DNA of 64,000 nt from JADCRZ01 sp031399065. Lineage in GTDB: Bacteria > Bacteroidota > Bacteroidia > Chitinophagales > Chitinophagaceae. Each line of letters begins with the position of its first letter. The stretch's first letter is position 1. Position numbers and translations under genes: made by a program. The stretch covers positions 1 to 64,000 of the forward strand of contig JANNOM010000063.1 of NCBI GenBank assembly GCA_031399065.1. The letters are read 5' to 3'. Under the pieces are notes generated by a model. The model did not search any database and was not told the origin of the DNA. It saw only the letters and a program-made list of their open reading frames with translations. Below, piece after piece: positions 1-9,547 of the stretch.

Positions 1-1
1 T

Positions 2-991
2 GAACCCGATTTTGAAGTAGGGGAAGAACTTTTCCAGGAAATTGATCTTTTCGATTTTGGCCGCCGGGCCATATTAGCGGCCAAGCAAACATTGGCCAGC
101 CGTATCAGCGATCTGAAAAAAAATGTATTGGCTCAAAAATATGGCGATAGGATAGGTGAAATAATCAGCGCAGAGGTATACCAGGTTTGGAAAAAAGAAA
201 TATTACTGCTGGATGAAGAAGGTAATGAACTGATATTACCCAAAAGCGAACAGATCCCACAGGATTATTTTAAAAAAGGAGAGAATATACGCGCCGTAGT
301 TAAGAAGGTGGATCTTAAAAATAATTCGCCTGTTATCATATTATCCCGCACACATCCGTCTTTTTTATCTAAATTACTTGAAATAGAGGTCCCTGAAATA
401 TTTGATGGCCTGATTGTTATAAAGAAAATTGTACGCGAACCCGGTGAAAGGGCGAAAGTAGCGGTGGAATCGTACGACGACCGCATCGATCCCGTAGGGG
501 CCTGCGTAGGGATGAAAGGAAGCCGCATCCACGGAATTGTAAGAGAACTTAAGAACGAAAATATCGATGTTATCAACTGGACTGCCAATTCACAATTACT
601 GATACAGCGTTCACTGACTCCTGCAAGAATCAGTTCGATGGAACTTAACAATGATACAATGCAGGCCGATGTGTATCTTAAGCCAGACCAGGTATCTTTG
701 GCTATTGGCCGCCGTGGGGTTAACATTAAACTGGCTCAGGAATTGACGGGCTATTCTATCGACGTTTTCCGCGATACGGAAGGAGAACCCGAAGAATTCG
801 ATATCGACCTGGAAGAATTCAGCGATGAAATTGAAACATGGGTGCTGGATGAATTAAAGCGCATCGGTTGCGATACCGCCCGTAGCGTGCTTAACCTCAC
901 CGCAGAAGAACTGGAAAGAAGAACAGACCTGGAAAAAGAAACGATAGCCGATGTGAGAAAAGTATTACAGGCCGAGTTTGAGAAAGAATAA
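2..991 (+). CDS. nusA: Transcription termination/antitermination factor NusA (3' part)
   Basis: NusA binds RNA polymerase and nascent RNA and modulates pausing, termination and antitermination. The frame is open to the left window edge (E-P-D-F-E-V-G from base 2), so the N-terminus lies outside and a start at base 92 would be artificial. Visible parts are the end of the N-terminal polymerase-binding domain, an S1 domain (roughly base 150-330), then two KH domains; the second carries the typical GRRGVNIKLAQELTG stretch near base 710. The C-terminus is acidic, ending in a helical segment. The stop is 25 bases before infB, the usual nusA-infB pairing in Bacteroidota. Identification is by domain order and neighbourhood and is secure. 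Confidence 0.96.
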   Translation, partial: EPDFEVGEELFQEIDLFDFGRRAILAAKQTLASRISDLKKNVLAQKYGDRIGEIISAEVYQVWKKEILLLDEEGNELILPKSEQIPQDYFKKGENIRAVVKKVDLKNNSPVIILSRTHPSFLSKLLEIEVPEIFDGLIVIKKIVREPGERAKVAVESYDDRIDPVGACVGMKGSRIHGIVRELKNENIDVINWTANSQLLIQRSLTPARISSMELNNDTMQADVYLKPDQVSLAIGRRGVNIKLAQELTGYSIDVFRDTEGEPEEFDIDLEEFSDEIETWVLDELKRIGCDTARSVLNLTAEELERRTDLEKETIADVRKVLQAEFEKE

Positions 992-1016
992 TAAAACAAA
1001 CAGTTTATAAATACGA

Positions 1017-4000
1017 ATGTCAGAAGTTACTACACCACGCCTGATGGCCGCAGCCAAAGAGTTTAACATCGGTAAAGATACCCTTGTGGGCTTTCTGGTG
1101 GCCAAAGGATTCAGTAAAGATGATCTTAATCCTACGTCGAAACTAACGGAGGATATGTACCGTTCTTTACAGCAAGAGTTTCAAAGCGACAAGGTGGCGA
1201 AGATCAAGAGCGACCAGATAGATCTGCCAAGAGGCACCGTTGCAGAGTCGAAAAAGAAAAGAGACGAAGAAGAAATAAGCTTTACCAAAAAGGAAATAAA
1301 GAAAACAGGAGTAAGGGAAGAAGAAAAGCCAGTAATGGAGCAAATAACAGAACAGGCTCCACCCATCGCGCCTCCGCAGCCGGAGGCGGAAATACCGGAA
1401 CTTACCAAAGTGGAAGCCCCAGAAATAGAAGCGCCACGTGTGCTGGACAAAATCGACCTGTCGGCTATCGATTCTTCTACACGGCCTAAAAAAATAACTA
1501 AAAAGAAGGAAGAGCAATCTTTATCGTCGGAAGACGATGCCGCTCCTCAATTGGAAGAGTCGGCACACGAAACGGTAGCACAGATAGAAACAACAACTGA
1601 AATTGCTCCTGCTGAAATATCTAAAGAAGAAGTAAGCACCACAGAAGTGTTTCCCGAAGTGATTGAAGGAAAGGAATCGGTAAAACCAGCCAGGAAGGAA
1701 ACACTGAATCAGGAGACGGCCAGCGAAGTTACGCCGGACGAATCAACAGAAGTCGCCCCGGCAGTTGCTGCTGAATACATCACCGAGGAATCGGAAGAAG
1801 AATCTCCTGTCATTACCAATATAAGAGCGGATAAGCTGGAAGGCCCGAAGATAATGGGTAAAATAACGCTTCCAGTGGATAGCGATACCCGGCCTAAGCA
1901 AAATGATGAAAAGCGCAAACGCAAGCGCATTCCTATAGAGAAGAAGGGAGACAATAATTTCCGTAGTCCGGGAACGGGTACCCCGGGTCAGGGCCAGCAA
2001 CGGTCGGGAGGCTATCCTAACCAGGGCCAGGGTTACCAGGGCAATACCGGCCCACGGCCCACTATTACTCCGCAACCCGGCGGGCGTCGCGGTCCGGTGG
2101 GTCCTAACCAGGGCGGTCCGGGTGGTCCCAACAGAACACCAGGCAGCGGTGGCAGTGCCAGGCCTCCGGGCACCAACAGGCCCACTATCAGTAAAGCCGG
2201 TCCACGCAGGGAAAACAAAGAAATCGATAAAAAAGAGATACAGGATAAGATCCGGGAAACCCAGGCCAAATTATCCGGCTCGGGCGGAAGGGGTAAGAGC
2301 ATGAAGGCCAAATACCGTCGCGCCAAAAGAGAAGAAATGGCGGAGCAGATGGGCTCGGAGCAGGGCGAAGATAATAAGCTGCAGGTAACTGAATTCATTA
2401 GTGTAAGCGAACTTGCCAGCTTGATGGATGTAAGCTACGCCGAAATTATAGGCAAATGTATGAGCCTGGGCATGATGGTATCCATCAATCAGCGCCTCGA
2501 TGCCGAAGTAATCGAACTCGTAGCAGGCGAATTCGGCTTCGATGTGGAATTTATGGGAGTGGACGATGTAGACGATCTCGACGAAGAAATAGAAGAGGAC
2601 GATCCGGACGACCTGAAACCCCGGGCACCCATCGTTACCATTATGGGTCACGTAGATCATGGTAAAACGTCTTTGCTCGATTATATCCGCAGTGCCAGCG
2701 TAGTGGCAGGTGAAGCCGGGGGTATTACCCAGCACATTGGTGCGTATGAAGTAACGCTACCGAATGGTAAGCATATTACCTTCCTGGATACTCCGGGTCA
2801 CGAGGCTTTTACCGCCATGCGGGCAAGAGGCGCAAAAGTAACTGACATTGCAGTGATAGTGGTTGCAGCAGACGATGCCGTAATGCCACAGACCAAAGAA
2901 GCGATCAGTCACGCACAGGCCGCAGGGGTACCCATGATTTTCGCCATTAATAAAGTAGATAAGGATGGCTCTAACCCGGAAAAGATACGCGAACAGCTCG
3001 CCGGAATGAACCTGCTCGTAGAAGAATGGGGAGGTAAATATCAAAGCCAGGAACTGAGTGCCAAAAAAGGAATGAACGTGGATCTTTTGCTGGAAAAAAT
3101 ATTATTGGAAGCCGAACTGCTCGATGTAAAAGCCAATCCTAATAAGGAAGCTACCGGCACTGTAATAGAAGCCTCGCTAGATAAAGGCCGTGGTTACGTA
3201 GCCACCGTGCTCGTTCAGAGCGGCACATTAAAAATAGGCGACCTGGTAGTGTCCGGTCAGCATTATGGTAAGGTAAAGGCAATGTTCAATGAACGTAATA
3301 AGCGCGTGGAAGATGCGCCTCCGTCTACCCCGGTACTTATACTTGGACTGAACGGGGCACCGCAGGCAGGCGAAAAGTTCAAGGTATTCGAGGAGGAAAG
3401 TGAAGCTAAAGAAACCGCCAACAGGCGTGCACAAATCCTCCGCGAACAGGGCATCCGTACCAAGAAGCATATTACGCTCGATGAGATTGGCCGACGACTG
3501 GCATTGGGTAACTTTAAGGAACTTAACCTGATCATCAAGGGAGATTTTGATGGTTCCGTTGAAGCTCTTAGCGATTCGCTCCAGAAACTGTCTACGGAAG
3601 AAATCGCCATCCGGGTGGTACATAAAGCGGTTGGTGGTATAACCGAAAGTGACGTATTGCTGGCCACAGCCTCCGATGCCATTATTCTTGGCTTCCAGGT
3701 ACGACCTTCCCTCCAGGCAAGTAAACTGGCAGAAAAGGAAAATATCGAAATAAAGACGTACTCCATTATTTATAACGCTATTGAGGAGATTAAGAGTGCC
3801 ATGGAAGGTATGCTGGAGCCGAAGATCCAGGAGAAAGTAGTAGCCAACGTAGAAGTGCGGGAAGTATATAAATTCGATAAAGCTACGGTGGCGGGCTGCC
3901 AGGTTATCGACGGAAAGATCAGCCGGAACTCGAAGATACGCCTGGTTCGCGATGGCATTATCGTTTTCCCGACTGGCGAAGGCGCCAGTGGAGAACTGGG

Positions 4001-4142
4001 TTCGCTGAAACGGTATAAGGACGACGCTAAAGAAGTTACAAACGGAATGGAATGCGGACTTACCATCAAGAATTTCAACGATCTCAAAGTAGGAGATATA
4101 GTGGAGGCTTATGAGGAAGAGGAAGTAAAACGCACATTGTAA
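1017..4142 (+). CDS. infB: Translation initiation factor IF-2
   Basis: IF-2 is the GTPase that brings initiator tRNA to the ribosome. The protein is 1041 residues. It has an N-terminal IF2_N-like helical segment (1-60), a long low-complexity linker (about 70-430) rich in Glu/Lys, then a Gly/Pro/Gln/Arg-rich stretch at about 320-400, then a second IF2_N segment. The G domain follows with G1 GHVDHGKT at about 543-550, G3 DTPGHE near 590 and G4 NKVD near 645, then the beta-barrel and C-terminal domains. All G motifs are intact. The Gly/Pro-rich stretch is larger than in many homologues but is typical of this phylum. Likely cotranscribed with nusA. A small GGG/CCC hairpin follows the stop. Confidence 0.98.
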   Translation: MSEVTTPRLMAAAKEFNIGKDTLVGFLVAKGFSKDDLNPTSKLTEDMYRSLQQEFQSDKVAKIKSDQIDLPRGTVAESKKKRDEEEISFTKKEIKKTGVREEEKPVMEQITEQAPPIAPPQPEAEIPELTKVEAPEIEAPRVLDKIDLSAIDSSTRPKKITKKKEEQSLSSEDDAAPQLEESAHETVAQIETTTEIAPAEISKEEVSTTEVFPEVIEGKESVKPARKETLNQETASEVTPDESTEVAPAVAAEYITEESEEESPVITNIRADKLEGPKIMGKITLPVDSDTRPKQNDEKRKRKRIPIEKKGDNNFRSPGTGTPGQGQQRSGGYPNQGQGYQGNTGPRPTITPQPGGRRGPVGPNQGGPGGPNRTPGSGGSARPPGTNRPTISKAGPRRENKEIDKKEIQDKIRETQAKLSGSGGRGKSMKAKYRRAKREEMAEQMGSEQGEDNKLQVTEFISVSELASLMDVSYAEIIGKCMSLGMMVSINQRLDAEVIELVAGEFGFDVEFMGVDDVDDLDEEIEEDDPDDLKPRAPIVTIMGHVDHGKTSLLDYIRSASVVAGEAGGITQHIGAYEVTLPNGKHITFLDTPGHEAFTAMRARGAKVTDIAVIVVAADDAVMPQTKEAISHAQAAGVPMIFAINKVDKDGSNPEKIREQLAGMNLLVEEWGGKYQSQELSAKKGMNVDLLLEKILLEAELLDVKANPNKEATGTVIEASLDKGRGYVATVLVQSGTLKIGDLVVSGQHYGKVKAMFNERNKRVEDAPPSTPVLILGLNGAPQAGEKFKVFEEESEAKETANRRAQILREQGIRTKKHITLDEIGRRLALGNFKELNLIIKGDFDGSVEALSDSLQKLSTEEIAIRVVHKAVGGITESDVLLATASDAIILGFQVRPSLQASKLAEKENIEIKTYSIIYNAIEEIKSAMEGMLEPKIQEKVVANVEVREVYKFDKATVAGCQVIDGKISRNSKIRLVRDGIIVFPTGEGASGELGSLKRYKDDAKEVTNGMECGLTIKNFNDLKVGDIVEAYEEEEVKRTL

Positions 4143-4160
4143 ATCAAAATACGTCCCATT

Positions 4161-4175
4161 AAAGGGAAGCCCTTT
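4161..4175 (+). terminator. Small hairpin after infB
   Basis: A perfect 6-bp stem AAAGGG/CCCTTT with a 3-base loop lies 18 bases after the infB stop. No U-run follows, so an intrinsic terminator is only a weak suggestion. Confidence 0.25.
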
Positions 4176-4279
4176 CATAAAACCTTCGAATAGTTATGAA
4201 ACGGCTTCTTTGACCATGGTTTGTAAGATAATCCTTTGTTAAAAATCCAGTACTCAAATAATTAACATCCGCACTGATT

Positions 4280-4287
4280 TATATTTG
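4280..4287 (+). promoter_or_regulatory. -7 box (TATATTTG) before the SurA-like gene
   Basis: TATATTTG matches the Bacteroidota -7 consensus TAnnTTTG exactly and ends 5 bases before the ATG. If used, transcription would begin at or next to the start codon, giving a nearly leaderless mRNA. No clear -33 TTG is seen at the expected distance. Confidence 0.4.
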
Positions 4288-4292
4288 ATGAT

Positions 4293-5654
4293 ATGAAACA
4301 ATATGCTCTCTTTATTTTCTCCTTTTTAATTGCGGTAGTTGCTTTTGCCCAACCACAAAAAGTGGTGGCAGACAAGATCATCGCCATCGTGGGAGATAAG
4401 ATTATTCTTAAAAGTGATATTACCAACGATATAGCAGATCGCAGCCGTCGCGGCGACCCTGTTCCCGAGAACGCTGGCTGCCTTATCGCCGAACAAGCTA
4501 TGGCTATGAAGGCCCTGGTACTGCAGGCGGAAAAGGATTCTTTGAAGGTATCCGATGAAGAACTGGAAGGCTCTCTCGATAACCAGGTGAGAGGATTTAT
4601 ACAGCAATTCGGTTCTAAAGAAGCCGTAGAGCAGGTAGCCGGAAGAACGATCTACCAGTTAAAAGAAGATTTCAGAATACCTTTCCGCGAACGAAAGCTG
4701 GCGGAGCTGATGCGCAATAAGATCGTGGAATCGGTTAAAATCACCCCCCAGGAAGTAAAAGCCTTTTACGATAAGATCCCCAAGGATAGTCTTAAATTTT
4801 ACGAAACGGAAGTAGAGATCGGGGAAATAGTGCTGCATCCTAAAGCCAGTCGCGACCTTGAAAAGTTTGCCATTGACGAACTGAATGATTTTAAACAGCA
4901 GGTGGAATCAGGAAAAAGAAAGTTTGAAACGCTCGCCTCTTTGTACACAGACGATCCGGGAAGTAAAAGTAGCGGGGGCATGTATAACCCGAACAGAACA
5001 GAAAGAAGCTGGGACCCTACTTTTCTTTCTGCTGCCTTCCGTTTAAAAAATGGCCAGATATCGCCGGTAATCAAATCCAAATTCGGCTATCATATCATTC
5101 AGATGGAAAACAGGTCGGGCGACGATGCTACCGTCAGGCATATTCTTAAGATTCCGCAAATAACCGATACCGAAACGGATGAGGCCATTTCCAAATTAGA
5201 CTCTGTAAGGGCCAACCTGATCTCCGGCACTACCAGCTTCGGAGAGGCGGTAGCCAAATATACCGATGATGAAAATGCTAAGTTTACAGCAGGTATGAAG
5301 CAAGGCGCAAACGGAACTTATTGCACCATCGACGAACTTGATAAAGAACTGGTACTGATGCTGAAGACGATTAAAATAGGAGAATATTCGAAGCCAGTAG
5401 TATTTACCGACGAAAGAGGTAAAAAAGGTGTTCGCCTTGTTTATCTGAAAAGCAAAAGCGATCCCCACCGCGAAAACATGAAGGACGATTACAATAAAAT
5501 AGCTTCAAGGGCTATAGAAGATAAAAAAATGGAGGCCATGGAAAAATGGTTCCTGACTAAAATACCTACCTACTATATCATGGTAGATGACGAACTGAAA
5601 TCCTGCCCTCAATTATCCGGATGGGTAAAGAGCGCCAATTCGGTAGCTCGCTGA
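4293..5654 (+). CDS. SurA-like periplasmic peptidyl-prolyl isomerase (parvulin type)
   Basis: A 453-residue exported protein resembling SurA, a chaperone/isomerase for outer-membrane proteins. Residues 1-19 form a signal peptide ending after A-F-A-Q. An N-terminal helical chaperone region (about 25-165) includes the SurA-like opening in which a start-of-mature-protein segment reads ADKIIAIVGDKIILKSD. A rotamase (PpiC) domain at about 170-265 has the conserved GG-MY and FGYHIIQ segments. A second rotamase-like repeat starts near 280 (VRHILKIP) and is less well conserved. It stands alone on the plus strand between infB and the kinase gene. Abundant SusC/RagA-type barrels in this genome would be likely clients, but that is inference. 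Confidence 0.88.
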   Translation: MKQYALFIFSFLIAVVAFAQPQKVVADKIIAIVGDKIILKSDITNDIADRSRRGDPVPENAGCLIAEQAMAMKALVLQAEKDSLKVSDEELEGSLDNQVRGFIQQFGSKEAVEQVAGRTIYQLKEDFRIPFRERKLAELMRNKIVESVKITPQEVKAFYDKIPKDSLKFYETEVEIGEIVLHPKASRDLEKFAIDELNDFKQQVESGKRKFETLASLYTDDPGSKSSGGMYNPNRTERSWDPTFLSAAFRLKNGQISPVIKSKFGYHIIQMENRSGDDATVRHILKIPQITDTETDEAISKLDSVRANLISGTTSFGEAVAKYTDDENAKFTAGMKQGANGTYCTIDELDKELVLMLKTIKIGEYSKPVVFTDERGKKGVRLVYLKSKSDPHRENMKDDYNKIASRAIEDKKMEAMEKWFLTKIPTYYIMVDDELKSCPQLSGWVKSANSVAR

Positions 5655-5671
5655 TTTTGTTGCGCATTCCT

Positions 5672-5679
5672 TATATTTG
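5672..5679 (+). promoter_or_regulatory. -7 box (TATATTTG) before the histidine kinase
   Basis: TATATTTG is an exact match to TAnnTTTG just after the SurA-like gene. A TTTG lies 12 bases upstream, closer than the usual -33 spacing, so only the -7 element is well supported. Transcription would start near base 5686. Confidence 0.4.
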
Positions 5680-5839
5680 CGCATTGAAAATCACCACCTT
5701 ACAACTTCTGGTACCCTAAGGCCCAGTTTATAAGGTACATAAATTCGCACCCGAGATCATAGAAAACATTCATATAAGTGATATACTCAAGAGTATAACG
5801 GACGGTTTTATAGCTGTCGACAGACACTTTGTTGTTCAG

Positions 5840-6784
5840 ATGTGGAATGAAGCGGCTGCGGAAATCCTCGATATTCCCGCTTCGGAAATTATCGGTAAAA
5901 ATCTGCTTAGTGCCCCTATTGTTCTGCATGATTATCCTGAATCGATCATTGCAGCTTTCAGCGGTCACCTTAAACGTGCTCTGGATGAACGCATTACCAT
6001 AAATGCAAAAAACTATCTGTCATTCAGGGAAAAATGGTTCGATGTGAGGCTGAATCCTTACCAGAACGGACTGTTCATTTATTTTAAAGACGTAACTGCC
6101 CGTAAAAACCAGGAAATATTATTGGAAAAACTATTGAAGCAGGAGATAACCAAACAAAAAAGAGTAGCCAGGGCAGTAGTGGATGCCCAGGAAAAAGAAA
6201 GGGCCGAAATAGGAAAAGAGCTGCACGATAATGTAAACCAGATATTATCCACGGCTAAACTTTTCCTGGAAGCCGCCAGGAATAATGCGGAAGAAAGGCT
6301 TGAGTTAATGAGCCGCAGTGCGCGGAACATACACCTGGCTATTGATGAGATACGAAACATTTCCAAGTCGCTGATGCCTTCCAGTATCGGTGATCTGGGC
6401 CTTAATGCGTCAATAAATGACTTGGTGGAAAATATTGGGCTTACAAAAGCGTTAAAGATGGGATTCCAGACCCTGGGAGACGTGGAGAATCGATTGAATA
6501 GCAACCAGAAGCTGATGCTTTTCCGGATTATCCAGGAGCAGGTGAATAACGTATTGAAACACGCACAAGCTACGGAGCTGACTATTTTACTGACTGAAGA
6601 GGGAGGTTTTATTGAATTGATCATCCAGGATAACGGCACAGGATTCGACCTGGATCAGGCCCGGCTTAATAAGGGAGTGGGTTTGTCAAATATCATCAGC
6701 CGTGCAGAAATGTTCAATGGCAAAGTGGATATACATACAGCGCCGGGAACCGGTTGCAAGCTGAAAGTGAGTGTTCCGCTTTAA
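5840..6784 (+). CDS. PAS-domain sensor histidine kinase (NarX/DesK class)
   Basis: A soluble kinase: a PAS domain, a short coiled coil, a HisKA_3 dimerisation helix with the phosphorylated His in KELHDNVNQ (about residue 129 from this ATG) and a HATPase_c domain with the N box VNNVLKHA and G box DNGTGF near the C-terminus. It lies 14 bases before a NarL-type regulator, its likely partner. The start is doubtful. In-frame sequence upstream (ISDILKSITDGFIAVDRHFV from about base 5774) is plainly the first part of the PAS domain, and the frame is open back to a TAA at 5717, but it holds no ATG, GTG or TTG. The true start may be an ATT or ATC (for example 5768), or the gene is damaged. No membrane segments are seen. 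Confidence 0.85.
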   Translation: MWNEAAAEILDIPASEIIGKNLLSAPIVLHDYPESIIAAFSGHLKRALDERITINAKNYLSFREKWFDVRLNPYQNGLFIYFKDVTARKNQEILLEKLLKQEITKQKRVARAVVDAQEKERAEIGKELHDNVNQILSTAKLFLEAARNNAEERLELMSRSARNIHLAIDEIRNISKSLMPSSIGDLGLNASINDLVENIGLTKALKMGFQTLGDVENRLNSNQKLMLFRIIQEQVNNVLKHAQATELTILLTEEGGFIELIIQDNGTGFDLDQARLNKGVGLSNIISRAEMFNGKVDIHTAPGTGCKLKVSVPL

Positions 6785-6798
6785 ATAAATAAATGTTG

Positions 6799-7440
6799 AT
6801 GGAAAAAATTACTATTATGATCGCGGATGATCATAAACTTATCCGGGAAACCTGGGCTTATATTCTTAACAGGGACGAGCGCTTCCACGTAATTGCCGAA
6901 TGCGGTAATGCGGAAGAAGCGGTGGAAATGGCTCGTGTACTGAGTCCTCAGGTTATTCTTATGGACATTAACATGCTCCCTTTTACAGGTATGGAAGCTA
7001 CCCAGAAAATAAGTGTTAGCTCCCCGGAATCGCGCATCATCGGTATCTCCATGCATTCGCAGCCTGCCTATGCAAAAAAAATGCTGCAATCGGGGGCAAA
7101 AGGATATGTTACCAAGAACTCTTCTAAAGATGAAATGATCACCGCTATAATAGAAGTAATGAAGGGTAACCGTTACCTGTGCGATGAAATCAAAAATATC
7201 CTTTCAGACCAGATGATTAATCCTGCCGATGAGGCACGAAATATCAATATGCTGACCGATCGGGAAATACAGATTATCAATTGTGTGAAAGAAGGTTTGT
7301 CTTCCAAAGAGATTGGTGAAAAGCTCAGCATCTCACTAAAAACCGTAGAAGTACACCGCCATAATATCCTAAAAAAACTAAAGTTAAAAAACGTAGCCTC
7401 CCTCGTTAATTTCATTAACAGCTCTGGTTCTTATATTTAA
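6799..7440 (+). CDS. NarL/LuxR-family response regulator, copy 1
   Basis: A 213-residue regulator: a receiver domain with acidic pair D10-D11 and phosphoacceptor D56 (ILMDINM), then a LuxR helix-turn-helix (LTDREIQIINCVKEGLSSKE onward) with the usual TVEVHRHNILKKL recognition segment. I chose the ATG at 6799 over 6793 because the second copy at 9548 begins with the same MEKITIM. It follows the HisKA_3 kinase closely, so the two probably form one two-component system. The regulator at 9548 is related along the whole length. Confidence 0.93.
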   Translation: MEKITIMIADDHKLIRETWAYILNRDERFHVIAECGNAEEAVEMARVLSPQVILMDINMLPFTGMEATQKISVSSPESRIIGISMHSQPAYAKKMLQSGAKGYVTKNSSKDEMITAIIEVMKGNRYLCDEIKNILSDQMINPADEARNINMLTDREIQIINCVKEGLSSKEIGEKLSISLKTVEVHRHNILKKLKLKNVASLVNFINSSGSYI

Positions 7441-7456
7441 ATCCATAAAATGGTAA

Positions 7457-7464
7457 TACCTTTG
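7457..7464 (+). promoter_or_regulatory. -7 box (TACCTTTG) before the PurF-like gene
   Basis: TACCTTTG matches TAnnTTTG and lies 16 bases before the ATG, predicting a very short leader. It lies just after the response regulator stop and suggests the PurF-like gene has its own promoter. Confidence 0.45.
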
Positions 7465-7480
7465 CGGCCTAATTCCAACC

Positions 7481-9328
7481 ATGAGCGACGCAATCAAACA
7501 CGAATGTGGCCTGGCCTATATTCGTTTACGTAAACCCTTCTCATATTACCAGCAAAAATATGGCACCGTTCTCTACGGCCTTAACAAGCTATACCTCCTG
7601 ATGGAGAAGCAGCATAACCGCGGGCAGGATGGAGCGGGCATCGCTACCATTAAGCTTGATACAGAACCTGGATACCCTTTTATGAACCGTTTAAGAAGCA
7701 TCGTGAACCAGCCCATTGCGGATATCTTCCGGCAGGTAGGGGGCGAAGTGCTGGAACTGGAAAAATACCAGCCCGATGTACGCAAACACCCGGGGCTCAT
7801 GAAAGGCCATATCCGCTTCCTGGGAGAGCTGTTGCTGGGTCATCTCCGTTACGGCACCCAGGGAAGAAACAACGTGGAATTTTGTCACCCTTTCATAAAA
7901 AGAGATGTAATTCCCGCCAGGAACCTCTCGTTGGCAGGCAATTTTAACCTGGTAAATACCGAAGAACTTTTTAACCTGGTAAATATAGATCCGGGCGTAT
8001 TCCAGAAACAGAGCGACCTGGCGGCCATGATGGAAGTAGTGCATAAGTTTCTGGTACAGGAAGACGAACGCAGCCCAGGCGACCTCGACGTTGCAAGTGT
8101 ACTGAGAAAATCCGCCAAATTATTCGACGGAGGGTATCATATCGGCGGCCTGCTGGGCAGCGGCGATAGCTTTGTAATGCGCGACGCACACGGCATACGT
8201 CCCTCTTATTATTATATTAACGAAGACGTGATAGTGGCCGCATCGGAACGTGCTGCCATACGTACCACTTTTAACGTGGGGGAAAATGAAGTGCAGGAAC
8301 TGATGCCAGGCCAGGCACTGATCGTTAAGAAAGATGGTAGCTATTCTATTGAGCAGATACTGGAACCCAGAGAGAGGCGCGCGTGCAGCTTCGAGCGCAT
8401 CTATTTTTCCCGCGGCAACGACGAGAAGATTTACCGCGAACGCAATGCGCTCGGTTATAACCTGAGCGACACTATTCTTAAAGCGATCGACTACGACCTT
8501 AAGAATACGATCTTCTCTTTTATTCCCAATACGGCCGAAGTGGCTTTTTATGGCCTGGTAAAAGGAATGGAGGATTATCTTAATAAAGTAAAGATCCAGC
8601 GGATACTGAGCTGGAATAAGGAGTACGACGACGATAAACTGGCGGAGATGATCAACCGGCGTATACGCGTGGAGAAGATCGCCATCAAAGATGTAAAAAT
8701 GCGCACGTTTATTACAGAAGACGTAAGCCGCAACGAACTGGTACAGCACGTATACGATATCACCTACGGAACCGTGCGAAAAGGGATAGACACCGTAGTA
8801 GTGATAGACGACTCGATAGTAAGAGGCACCACATTAAAAGAAAGCATCGTTAGAATGCTGGCGCGGCTGGAGCCTAAAAAGATCATCATCATATCATCTG
8901 CCCCACAGATACGCTACCCCGATTGTTACGGTATCGACATGAGCAAGCTGGGCGATTTTATCGCCTTCCGGGCCGCTACGGAACTGCTTAAATCCAAAGG
9001 CATGGAACATATTATGAAGGAAGTATACGACGACTGTAAAGAGCTGGCAAGAAATAACCAGCTCCATGCCGAAAACCTGGTACGCAGAATTTACAAGCCA
9101 TCTTCACTGGAAGAAATTTCCGCAAAAATAGCCGAACTAATTACCCCGGAGGGTTTAACCATTCCCGTTAAGGTAATTTACCAGACCATCGAATCGCTGC
9201 ACGAAGCCTGTCCCACCAATACAGGCGATTGGTATTTTACCGGCAATTACCCAACACCGGGAGGAAACCGGGTGGTTAACAGTGCCTTTATCAATTATTA
9301 CGAAGGGAAGAATGTAAGAGCGTACTAA
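7481..9328 (+). CDS. PurF-like amidophosphoribosyltransferase (long form)
   Basis: A class II glutamine amidotransferase joined to a phosphoribosyltransferase, the architecture of PurF, which makes 5-phosphoribosylamine from PRPP and glutamine in purine synthesis. Cys9 in KHECG is positioned to become the N-terminal nucleophile after removal of eight residues. The glutaminase part includes HNRGQDGAG and GHLRYGTQG. The PRPP loop reads VVVIDDSIVRGTT near residue 440. At 615 residues it is clearly longer than standard PurF (about 450-500), with extra sequence in the middle and at the C-terminus. Long PurF paralogues are common in Bacteroidota and often coexist with a standard one, so the pathway role is inferred. 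It is flanked by the two NarL-type regulators. Confidence 0.85.
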   Translation: MSDAIKHECGLAYIRLRKPFSYYQQKYGTVLYGLNKLYLLMEKQHNRGQDGAGIATIKLDTEPGYPFMNRLRSIVNQPIADIFRQVGGEVLELEKYQPDVRKHPGLMKGHIRFLGELLLGHLRYGTQGRNNVEFCHPFIKRDVIPARNLSLAGNFNLVNTEELFNLVNIDPGVFQKQSDLAAMMEVVHKFLVQEDERSPGDLDVASVLRKSAKLFDGGYHIGGLLGSGDSFVMRDAHGIRPSYYYINEDVIVAASERAAIRTTFNVGENEVQELMPGQALIVKKDGSYSIEQILEPRERRACSFERIYFSRGNDEKIYRERNALGYNLSDTILKAIDYDLKNTIFSFIPNTAEVAFYGLVKGMEDYLNKVKIQRILSWNKEYDDDKLAEMINRRIRVEKIAIKDVKMRTFITEDVSRNELVQHVYDITYGTVRKGIDTVVVIDDSIVRGTTLKESIVRMLARLEPKKIIIISSAPQIRYPDCYGIDMSKLGDFIAFRAATELLKSKGMEHIMKEVYDDCKELARNNQLHAENLVRRIYKPSSLEEISAKIAELITPEGLTIPVKVIYQTIESLHEACPTNTGDWYFTGNYPTPGGNRVVNSAFINYYEGKNVRAY

Positions 9329-9414
9329 ACGAGTTTTTGTTTTTAAGACTCTTTTCATTAACTTGAGCTTATAAAAACCTTGTCCGTGAAATCAGCCCTT
9401 CAGATTCAGGTACT

Positions 9415-9427
9415 CTATGTTACATAG
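9415..9427. promoter_or_regulatory. Short inverted repeat upstream of regulator copy 2
   Basis: CTATGT and ACATAG flank one base. A second dyad, GGGAAA and TTTCCC four bases apart, lies at 9498-9513. Both are in the 219-base leader before the second response regulator and could be operator half-sites. Neither is followed by a U-run. Confidence 0.25.
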
Positions 9428-9547
9428 AAAACTACTAATACCAGCTCCCGTATCAGTGAAGCCATCGTTAACTTTAGCGCAGATGAAGTAGCGTAAGGGA
9501 AAATAATTTCCCGGAACATATTTTATGGACATTTTAAATCGGCCTTT

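Noticed and set aside
3228..4178. 316-codon open frame on the minus strand
   Set aside because: Antisense to the conserved GTPase and C-terminal domains of infB; composition and lack of family features mark it as a shadow.
8120..8749. 209-codon minus-strand frame
   Set aside because: Antisense to the PurF-like gene, which has full domain evidence.
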